From the NCBI GenBank assembly GCA_900548285.1, contig URKE01000023.1:1-28434 (forward strand): a stretch of 28,434 nucleotides of DNA, written 5' to 3'. The notes under the pieces are model-generated. The model was not told where the DNA came from. It made no database searches and worked only from the letters and a program-made list of their open reading frames with translations. This stretch comes from an uncultured Eubacteriales bacterium (GTDB taxonomy: Bacteria; Bacillota; Clostridia; Christensenellales; Borkfalkiaceae). Shown here piece by piece: positions 22,726 through 28,434 of the stretch. The position numbers were made by a program, and so were the translations under genes. How positions within the stretch are numbered: position 1 is the first letter of the stretch; each line of letters opens with the position of its first letter.

Positions 22726-23448
22726 TTGAAAAAACTAACTGACAGGAAGTTAAACGTCATAACGGCGATCATTCTTACCGTAATCGTATCGGGTGTGATC
22801 GCCGTGTGTTTTTTACCGGGCGACGTCGTGGTTATATCGGGCAACGAAAGTTATTCGGCGATTTATCACGGAAACAGAAACGGAAACGTCGTCGCTATCA
22901 CGTTCAACGTGTACGAGGGCGCGGACGTCGTTGACGGTATTCTTGACGTCCTGAAAGAAAACAACGCGAAGGCGACTTTTTTTGTAGGCGGCTGCTGGGC
23001 GGACGACAATATCGAAACGATAAACAAGATTATCGAAAACGGACACGAACTTGGTAGTCACGGATATTTTCATCGCGACCACGCGAAACTTTCCGAAGAT
23101 GAAAATACGGCGGAAATGGAAACTTTACACGCCCTGATAAAACGAACGACGGGCGTAGATATCAAACTTTTCGCTCCGCCGTCGGGTTCTTTCTCCGTTA
23201 CGACGTTAAAAGTCGCCGAAAAACTCGGTTACAGGACGATAATGTGGAGTAAAGACACCATCGACTGGCGGGATAAAAACGCAAAAACCATTTATTCGAG
23301 GGCAACAAAAAACGTTGCCGGCGGCGATATCGTTCTTATGCACCCGAAGAAGCATACGCTCGAAGCCTTGCCGGGTATTCTGAAATATTACGAGCAGGCG
23401 GGCTTAAGATGCGGAACGGTGACGGAATGCATCTCGGTCAACGCGTAA
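22726..23448 (+). CDS. Sporulation-type polysaccharide deacetylase family protein (YlxY-like)
   Basis: A 240-residue NodB-fold protein anchored by one N-terminal membrane helix (residues about 10-30), with the domain outside the cytoplasmic membrane. The NodB core is clear (VVAITFNVYEG, NNAKATFFVGGCWA, GHELGSHGYFH). However, motif 1, normally TFDD, reads TFNV, so the catalytic base Asp and the metal Asp are replaced by Asn61 and Val62. The metal-binding HxxxH (His112, His116) is kept. Motif 3 RxPYG is also degenerate (APPSG). Loss of these residues is known in the YlxY group. The following M16 peptidase gene reproduces the ylxY-mlpA order of Bacillus. The start is a TTG at 22726, set by AGAGGTGAG five bases upstream. 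Confidence 0.82.
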   Translation: MKKLTDRKLNVITAIILTVIVSGVIAVCFLPGDVVVISGNESYSAIYHGNRNGNVVAITFNVYEGADVVDGILDVLKENNAKATFFVGGCWADDNIETINKIIENGHELGSHGYFHRDHAKLSEDENTAEMETLHALIKRTTGVDIKLFAPPSGSFSVTTLKVAEKLGYRTIMWSKDTIDWRDKNAKTIYSRATKNVAGGDIVLMHPKKHTLEALPGILKYYEQAGLRCGTVTECISVNA

Positions 23449-23474
23449 AACCGAATACATAATTTAAGAAAAAT

Positions 23475-24716
23475 ATGGTAAATTACAAAAAATACGACAA
23501 CGGATTAAGATTAATCGTAAACACAATGGACGCGATGATGTCTGTCAGCGCGGGAATCCTCGTCGGCGCTGGGAGTTGCCTTGAGGACGAAAACAACAAC
23601 GGAATATCTCATTTTATCGAGCATACGACCTTTAAGGGAACTGAAAAAATGAGCGCGTTCGAGATATCTTCCGCGTTCGACGATATCGGTTCTCAGGTGA
23701 ACGCGTTCACCTCGAAAGAAACGACGTGCTATTACGTTAAAAGCACCACGGCAGAACTTGAAAGGTCGCTCGAACTTCTTTCGGATATTTTTCTGAACTC
23801 CACGTATAAAGCCGACGAACTGAATAAGGAAAAAGGCGTCGTTATCGAAGAAATCAATATGTGCGCGGATACGCCCGAGGAACTTTGCCTTGACGCGCTT
23901 TCGGAATCTTATTTCGGTAAACAAGGTCTGGGGCGTACTATATTAGGCCCTGCGGAGAACGTAAAATCTTTCACGAAAAAACATATTACGGCGTTCAGAA
24001 AGCGTTTTTACAACGCCGATAATATCATAGTGTCTTTTGCGGGGAGAATTTCGTTCGGCGAAGCGATGAAACTTACCGAAAGATATTTTGCGCCGTTCGT
24101 TTCTTCTTCAAAGTCCGACGCTTTGTTGTCGGGCGAAACAGAAAACAAACAGTTTAAAATCCGGATAGACAAAGATATAGAGCAGATTCATCTCGCGCTC
24201 GCATTCAAAGGCGTAGAGTACGACGCGCCGCTTGCCGACGCAATGTCCGTTGTAAACAACGTCGCGGGATCGGGAATGAGTAGCAGATTATTTCAGAAGA
24301 TAAGAGAAGAATTGGGGCTTTGCTATACGATTTATTCCTATCCGAGTTGCTATCTTAAAACGGGAACCTTTGCCGTTTACGCGGGGCTTAACCCCAGAAG
24401 CGCGGAACTTGCTTACGAGGAAATAAAACGCGTTCTTACGGAGATAAAGAAAAACGGTATAACCGACGACGAATTCAACCGCGGGAAAGCGCAGATGATA
24501 AGTTCTTTCGCGTTCGGGCAGGAAAGCACCGCTTCGCAGATGCTTCTTTACGGCAAATATCTTTTGAATACAGGCAAAGTGTTTGACGCGGAAAAGAAAC
24601 TTGCGGCGGTGGGCGCTCTTGATAAAAACGCGGTTAACGAACTTCTCGACGAACTTGATTTTTCGGCTTATTCCGTAGCCGTGGTCGGTAAAAACGCGAC
24701 AAAAGTCGAAGTTTGA
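23475..24716 (+). CDS. M16 family zinc metallopeptidase (MlpA/YmxG-like)
   Basis: A 413-residue insulinase/mitochondrial processing peptidase-type protease, soluble and without signal peptide. The inverted zinc motif HxxEH is His46 to His50 (HFIEHTTFKGT), with the third ligand in GVVIEEINM near residues 125-126. The C-terminal half keeps the GMSSRLFQKIREELGLCYTIYSY segment that contributes the substrate-binding Arg and Tyr. The length equals bacterial single-chain YmxG homologues. In Bacillus this gene follows ylxY near pnp, and the same pairing is seen here after 26 bases. It ends 55 bases before a strong terminator. The physiological substrate is unknown. Confidence 0.92.
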   Translation: MVNYKKYDNGLRLIVNTMDAMMSVSAGILVGAGSCLEDENNNGISHFIEHTTFKGTEKMSAFEISSAFDDIGSQVNAFTSKETTCYYVKSTTAELERSLELLSDIFLNSTYKADELNKEKGVVIEEINMCADTPEELCLDALSESYFGKQGLGRTILGPAENVKSFTKKHITAFRKRFYNADNIIVSFAGRISFGEAMKLTERYFAPFVSSSKSDALLSGETENKQFKIRIDKDIEQIHLALAFKGVEYDAPLADAMSVVNNVAGSGMSSRLFQKIREELGLCYTIYSYPSCYLKTGTFAVYAGLNPRSAELAYEEIKRVLTEIKKNGITDDEFNRGKAQMISSFAFGQESTASQMLLYGKYLLNTGKVFDAEKKLAAVGALDKNAVNELLDELDFSAYSVAVVGKNATKVEV

Positions 24717-24721
24717 AATTG

Positions 24722-24759
24722 TATGCCAGAATAATACGAACTTCGGTCTTGCCGGCATA
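24722..24759 (+). other. Inverted repeat preceding the terminator
   Basis: TATGCC (24722-24727) and GGCATA (24754-24759) can pair around a 26-base loop immediately after the M16 peptidase gene. It lacks a T run and may be a 3' end stabiliser for that message. Confidence 0.3.
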
Positions 24760-24771
24760 ATTGTTCATCGG

Positions 24772-24810
24772 CCGAAAAAGTGTGATAAAAAACGCTTTTT
24801 CGGTTTTTTT
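24772..24810 (+). terminator. Strong rho-independent terminator after the M16 peptidase gene
   Basis: CCGAAAAAG (24772-24780) pairs perfectly with CTTTTTCGG (24795-24803) around a 14-base loop, followed directly by seven T residues. It separates the peptidase transcript from the rhaA promoter. Confidence 0.88.
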
Positions 24811-24832
24811 AATTGTTAATTCCCATTTTCAG

Positions 24833-24862
24833 TTGACAAAACTCGCGTAAAGACATTATAAT
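24833..24862 (+). promoter_or_regulatory. Sigma-A promoter of rhaA
   Basis: TTGACA (24833-24838) and TATAAT (24857-24862) are both perfect hexamers, with an 18-base spacer. Transcription should begin near 24869, leaving a leader of about 70 bases. Confidence 0.85.
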
Positions 24863-24872
24863 ATCGTTGTAA

Positions 24873-24907
24873 AGCGCGCGGAGGCGTTCAGAGTGCCTTG
24901 TCGCGCT
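24873..24907 (+). other. Stem-loop in the rhaA leader
   Basis: AGCGCG (24873-24878) pairs with CGCGCT (24902-24907), and inside it AGGC (24882-24885) pairs with GCCT (24895-24898) across a symmetric 3 by 3 internal loop. It lies within the first bases of the predicted transcript and could stabilise it or bind a regulator. Confidence 0.5.
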
Positions 24908-24939
24908 AACCGATAATACAAATTTTCAGGAGTTTTAAA

Positions 24940-26190
24940 ATGGCATCAAGATACGAAAGTGCGAGAGCCGAGTATGCAAAATACGGAGTCGATACCGACG
25001 CCGCAATCAAAAAACTTAAAACCGTTCCTCTGGCGGTTCACTGCTGGCAGGGTGACGACGTTACGGGATTCGATCACGACGGACCTTTGACCGGCGGAAT
25101 TCAGACGACGGGTAATTATCCCGGAAAAGCAAGAACGCCCGAACAACTTATGGCGGATATGGACAAGGCAATGTCGCTTTGCCCCGGTACGAAGAAACTC
25201 AATCTTCACGCTTGTTACGCGATATTCGAAAAAGGCGAATTCGTGGACAGAGATAAAATCGAACCCAAGCATTTCAAAAAATGGGTTGATTTCGCAAAGG
25301 AAAGAGGAATGGGAATCGATTTCAATCCCACGTTCTTCTCCCATCCTATGGTTAAAAACGGACTTACGCTTACAAGTCCGGACGAAGATGTAAGAAAATT
25401 CTGGGTTAACCACGGTAAGGCGTGCATCAGAATTTCCGAATATTTTGCAAAAGAAACGGGTATCCCCTGCGTTATGAATATCTGGATCGGCGACGGATTC
25501 AAGGACGTTCCCGCAGATCGTATGGGACCGAGAATGCGTTATAAACAGTCGATCGAAGAAATTCTTTCCGAACCGTTCGATAAAAATCTTGTTAAACCTT
25601 GCGTAGAATCCAAGGTGTTCGGTATCGGCGTTGAATCCTACACCGCAGGCAGCGCGGAATTCACTCTTAGTTTTGCCGCAATGCACGACGGAGTTCTTCC
25701 TCTTATGGATAACGGACATTATCATCCTACGGAACTCGTTTCGGATAAGATCCCCGCTCTCCTTTGCTTCTTCCCGGAAATCGCGCTTCACATTACGAGA
25801 GGCGTAAGATGGGATTCCGATCACGTTCTGCTTTTCGACGACGAAACCAGAGAAATGGCGAAGGAAATAGTAAGATGCAACGCGCTTGACAGAGTGTATA
25901 TGGCGCTCGACTATTTCGATGCGAGCATCAATCGTATTTCGGCGTGGACCGTAGGTATCAGAAGCTGGCAAAAAGCCCTTCTTATGGCAATGGTTACGCC
26001 TAACGCGGAACTTAAAGCCCTGCAGGACGAAGCGAACTTCACAAAACTTATGGTTATGCAGGAAGAAATGAAAACTCTTCCGTTCGGCGATATCTGGGCG
26101 GAATACTGCAAGGAATGCGGAGTTGCGGCCGATACGTCCTGGTATGACGAAATCATGAAGTACGAGAAGGACGTTCTTTCCAAAAGATAA
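24940..26190 (+). CDS. rhaA: L-rhamnose isomerase
   Basis: Interconverts L-rhamnose and L-rhamnulose, the first step of rhamnose catabolism, using Mn2+ or another divalent metal on a TIM barrel. The 416 residues match the usual length. Recognisable parts are VHCWQGDDVTGFD near the N-terminus, LNLHACYA, the GIGVESYTAGSAEF strand, MDNGHYHPTE with metal-binding residues, and RGVRWDSDHVLLFDD with the Asp/His cluster of the active site. AGGAG precedes the ATG by seven bases. It has its own consensus promoter and leader hairpin and is separated from rhaB by two sporulation-type genes and a strong terminator, so the two rhamnose genes are independent transcription units. Confidence 0.97.
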   Translation: MASRYESARAEYAKYGVDTDAAIKKLKTVPLAVHCWQGDDVTGFDHDGPLTGGIQTTGNYPGKARTPEQLMADMDKAMSLCPGTKKLNLHACYAIFEKGEFVDRDKIEPKHFKKWVDFAKERGMGIDFNPTFFSHPMVKNGLTLTSPDEDVRKFWVNHGKACIRISEYFAKETGIPCVMNIWIGDGFKDVPADRMGPRMRYKQSIEEILSEPFDKNLVKPCVESKVFGIGVESYTAGSAEFTLSFAAMHDGVLPLMDNGHYHPTELVSDKIPALLCFFPEIALHITRGVRWDSDHVLLFDDETREMAKEIVRCNALDRVYMALDYFDASINRISAWTVGIRSWQKALLMAMVTPNAELKALQDEANFTKLMVMQEEMKTLPFGDIWAEYCKECGVAADTSWYDEIMKYEKDVLSKR

Positions 26191-26206
26191 TAAAAACGTT
26201 TAAAAT

Positions 26207-26239
26207 CCGCCCCGTCGCGTTTAAAACGCGACGGGGCGG
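26207..26239. terminator. GC-rich 14-15 bp hairpin between rhaA and the GTPase gene
   Basis: CCGCCCCGTCGCGT (26207-26220) pairs perfectly with ACGCGACGGGGCGG (26226-26239). It is the most stable hairpin I found, yet no T run follows on the plus strand; on the minus strand ATTTTAAACG follows. It may terminate or attenuate transcription between rhaA and the GTPase, or protect the rhaA 3' end. Confidence 0.5.
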
Positions 26240-26265
26240 CAAACAATATAAAGGAAGTGTTTTGT

Positions 26266-27426
26266 ATGATTAAAATAGACGTAATTTCAGGGTTTCTCGG
26301 AGCGGGTAAAACCACTTTGATAAAGAAACTTTTTGCAAGCAACCTTAAAAACGAAAAGGTTGTTTTAATCGAAAACGAATTCGGCGAGATCGGCGTCGAC
26401 GGCGCGTTTTTAAAGGACAGCGGCGTGCAGATCAAGGAAATCAATTCGGGGTGCATATGCTGTTCTCTTGTCGGCGATTTTTCAAAATCGATGAAGGAAA
26501 TCGTCGAGAAGTTCAGTCCGGACAGAATCATAATCGAGCCGTCGGGCGTCGGTAAACTTTCCGATATAATCAAGGCGATAGAAAAGGTTGAAGAACCGCT
26601 CGAAATCAACATCGTCGCAACGGTTGTCGACGGCGGAAAATGCAAAATGTATTTTAAAAACTTCGGCGAGTTTTACGACGATCAGATCAAACAGGCGAAC
26701 ACGGTTATCGTTTCCAAAACGGACAAACTCGGCGAGGAGAAGATTCTTGCGGCGGTTGAACTTATCAAATCGCTCAACCCGCATGCAACCATTGTCACGA
26801 CGCCGGTCACCGAACTTGAACCGAATAAACTGTTAAGCGTTCTCGAAGGCGACGTGAACAACGTGGATTCGCTTCTCGAATCGCTCAAAGCGGAACACGA
26901 TGACGATGACGACGATGACGATCATTGCTGTTGTCATCACCATCACCACCATGATGACGACGAAGATGACGACGACCATGACCATTGCTGCCATCACCAT
27001 CACGACGACGATGAAGAACACGAGCATCATCATCACCATGATGACGACGAAGATGACGACGATCATGACCATTGCTGCCATCACCATCACGACGATGAAG
27101 AAGAACACGAGCATCACCACCATCATCATGGACACGACGCCGACGAAGTGTTCACGAGTTGGGGCGAGGAAACGCCGGTTGCGTTCTCTCATGACGAACT
27201 CGACGCGATTCTCAGGAAACTTTGCGAAGAAGATTCCGGTCTCGGCGTGATTCTGCGTTCCAAAGGCGTGGTTAAGGCAAAGGATAATGAAAAATGGTAT
27301 TATTTCGACCTTGTTGCCGGAGAATACGAGATCAGACTCGGCGAACCCGACTATACGGGCAAGGTTTGCGTTATCGGTTCCAAAATTGACGAAGAAAAAA
27401 TCGCGGCTTTGTTTTTCGGTGAATAA
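26266..27426 (+). CDS. G3E (COG0523) GTPase / metallochaperone with His-Asp-Cys-rich insert
   Basis: A 386-residue CobW-type GTPase, expected to deliver or insert a metal ion such as zinc into client proteins in the cytoplasm. Walker A is GFLGAGKTT (residues 9-17), the metal-binding CxCC is CICC (63-66, following NSG), and the base-recognition motif is SKTD (150-153). Residues 211-290 are an extreme low-complexity block of His, Asp, Glu and Cys with two 29-residue repeats, after which a normal CobW C-terminal domain runs to the end. The ATG at 26266 is chosen because AAGGA at 26251-26255 is ten bases upstream; the GTG at 26257 overlaps that site. It is followed after 28 bases by a second GTPase-type gene, indicating an operon. 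No zinc-repressor operator was recognised. Confidence 0.93.
   Translation: MIKIDVISGFLGAGKTTLIKKLFASNLKNEKVVLIENEFGEIGVDGAFLKDSGVQIKEINSGCICCSLVGDFSKSMKEIVEKFSPDRIIIEPSGVGKLSDIIKAIEKVEEPLEINIVATVVDGGKCKMYFKNFGEFYDDQIKQANTVIVSKTDKLGEEKILAAVELIKSLNPHATIVTTPVTELEPNKLLSVLEGDVNNVDSLLESLKAEHDDDDDDDDHCCCHHHHHHDDDEDDDDHDHCCHHHHDDDEEHEHHHHHDDDEDDDDHDHCCHHHHDDEEEHEHHHHHHGHDADEVFTSWGEETPVAFSHDELDAILRKLCEEDSGLGVILRSKGVVKAKDNEKWYYFDLVAGEYEIRLGEPDYTGKVCVIGSKIDEEKIAALFFGE
26951..27124 (+). repeat. Two tandem 87-bp coding repeats (metal-binding block)
   Basis: Two in-frame, nearly identical 87-base copies lie at 26951-27037 and 27038-27124. Each encodes 29 residues with the pattern acidic run, HDHCC, HHHH, acidic run, EHEHHHH. 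A shorter diverged unit precedes them (about 26899-26950, with HCCCHHHHHH). The near-identity at the DNA level points to recent duplication or ongoing copy-number change. Confidence 0.85.
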
Positions 27427-27454
27427 TCGGACGAGTCGGAACGGAGATTAAATT

Positions 27455-28387
27455 ATGGCAAGAACATTTCCCGCCGTTATAGTAAAAGGAATTCTGGAGA
27501 GCGGAAAGACGACTTTTATCGTCGATTCGCTCAAAAACGGCGATTTCGGAGATATAGGCAGAGTGTTGATTCTTTCCACGGAGGAGGGTGAAGTCGAGTA
27601 TAATCCTGCGGAACTCGCAAAGTTAAACGCCGTTTATTACTCGTTTGATACCCCCGAGGATTTTACCGTTGAAAAGATAAACGACCTTATCAGGGTAAAC
27701 AAGCCGCACGCGCTTTTTATCGAAGAAAACGCTATGTGGGACTGGAATGAAATTAAACTTCCGCCTTACGTCGTCGTTGAGCAGGTTTTCACAATAATCG
27801 ACGCGTCCACGTTTAAGGTGTATTTCAATAATATGCGTCAGAAATTTCAGGATATAGTCGGCGCGTCCGGCATAGTTATTATTAACAGATGTGAAGAAAC
27901 GCCCGAAATGGCAGGCTATAAGAGAAGTCTTAAACTTATCAATAAGGACGCTTATTATATAACTCTGGACGCCGACGGCAATCCCGTAAGTTTTGTTGAA
28001 GAACTGCCTTATAAAATTGCCGACGAAATGAAGATATCGGATGACGATTTCGGGATTTTTTATATTGATACTTTCGATAATCGCTCGAGATACGAGGGTA
28101 AAATAGTCGAGTTCGACTGTATGACGGTAACGTCTAAAAATCTGCCCGAAAATACTTTCGTCGCAGGCAGGCTCGCGATGACTTGTTGCGCAAACGACAT
28201 TCAACTCATCGGGCATTTATGCGGCTACAACGCGCCCGTAAAAATCAAAAACAAAGGCTGGGTACATCTGAGAGCGCGCGTGCATTACCTTTCTGAGAAT
28301 GAAAACGACGAACCGCAGATTGTTCTCGAACTGTTAAGAATGAACGAAATCCCTGAAATAGAAAATCCCGTGGTTTCGTTGCAATAA
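27455..28387 (+). CDS. CobW-like P-loop GTPase domain fused to DUF1980 (YcgQ/TIGR03943-type) domain
   Basis: A 310-residue protein with two parts. Residues 1-190 resemble a G3E GTPase, with P-loop GILESGKT (12-19), the strand HALFIEENAMW in the position of the family's EPSG-containing strand, and FTIIDASTFKVYFNNM corresponding to the family's VxxVVD region. The metal motif CxCC is absent, and the base-recognition motif is NRCE (144-147) instead of NKxD. Residues about 198-310 resemble DUF1980: FVAGRLAMTCCANDIQLIGHL (234-254) has the conserved Cys pair of YcgQ proteins, and the end MNEIPEIENPVVSL resembles their C-terminus. YcgQ partners a YcgR-type permease, so a permease gene may follow beyond the window. 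GGAG lies eight bases before the ATG. The metal and function are unknown. Confidence 0.8.
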   Translation: MARTFPAVIVKGILESGKTTFIVDSLKNGDFGDIGRVLILSTEEGEVEYNPAELAKLNAVYYSFDTPEDFTVEKINDLIRVNKPHALFIEENAMWDWNEIKLPPYVVVEQVFTIIDASTFKVYFNNMRQKFQDIVGASGIVIINRCEETPEMAGYKRSLKLINKDAYYITLDADGNPVSFVEELPYKIADEMKISDDDFGIFYIDTFDNRSRYEGKIVEFDCMTVTSKNLPENTFVAGRLAMTCCANDIQLIGHLCGYNAPVKIKNKGWVHLRARVHYLSENENDEPQIVLELLRMNEIPEIENPVVSLQ

Positions 28388-28434
28388 AATAACGGAGATT
28401 TTTACTAAAATTTTTACAAAAACTAAAAAGTCGG

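Noticed and set aside
24946..25971. 341-codon minus-strand open frame opposite rhaA
   Set aside because: rhaA is unambiguous and the antisense product has no motif.
26899..27130. CRISPR-like repeat array
   Set aside because: The repeats are directly adjacent, in frame and protein-coding, with no spacers.
26833..27192. Met/Val-rich minus-strand frame and a Thr/Ile-rich plus-strand frame over the His repeat
   Set aside because: Both are simply the GAC/CAT repeat read in other frames; the low-complexity hydrophobic look is an artefact.
28388..28434. Start of a further gene at the right edge
   Set aside because: An ACGGAG ribosome-binding-like sequence is present, but no ATG, GTG or TTG follows at usable distance before the window ends, so no gene is called.

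Overview
The window looks like a chromosomal segment of an endospore-forming member of the Bacillota, most likely class Clostridia and possibly an uncultured gut lineage. The grounds are an intact pro-SigK gene, the sporulation-type deacetylase/M16 peptidase pair known from Bacillus (ylxY-mlpA), Gram-positive-style LexA boxes, RNase J, a trmR-trhP pair, consensus sigma-A promoters with GGAG-type ribosome binding sites, and L-rhamnose catabolism. Genes are packed tightly with many 1-8 bp overlaps. No gene-free stretch exceeds 300 bases (the longest is about 220 bases, upstream of rhaA). I saw no rRNA, tRNA, CRISPR array, insertion sequence or prophage gene.

Layout. 53-928 (+): aldose 1-epimerase family enzyme. 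980-2982 (-): a radical SAM protein and its DUF4130 partner, a putative DNA repair pair whose promoter is flanked by two LexA-type operators. 3057-4693 (-): dapA-dapB for lysine and diaminopimelate synthesis. 4880-10218 (+): a closely packed run of a multi-pass membrane protein, a methyltransferase, the chaperone Hsp33, a TPR protein and a small helical-repeat protein. 10282-11385 (+): YkvI-type membrane protein whose tail runs antisense into the next operon. 11282-13933 (-): NitT/TauT-type ABC importer (binding lipoprotein, ATPase, permease) with a structured leader. 14119-16752 (+): valS, whose consensus promoter shares its -35 DNA with the divergent ABC operon. 16822-20375 (+): RNase J, TrmR and TrhP (RNA processing and tRNA wobble-uridine modification). 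20472-21173 (+): sigK, with its ribosome binding site and start codon buried in a 13-bp hairpin. 21283-26190 (+): rhaB and rhaA, separated by the ylxY-like and mlpA-like genes. 26266-28387 (+): two G3E-type GTPases, one carrying a long His/Asp/Cys repeat and the other fused to a DUF1980 (YcgQ-type) domain. These look like a metal-handling locus that continues past the right edge.

The most interesting items are the GTPase-DUF1980 fusion beside the His/Cys-repeat metallochaperone, the twin LexA boxes on the radical SAM operon, the sigK start-codon hairpin, the structured ABC-operon leader, and the 22/11-bp spaced repeats in front of rhaB. All assignments come from reading motifs and context; no database search was run.
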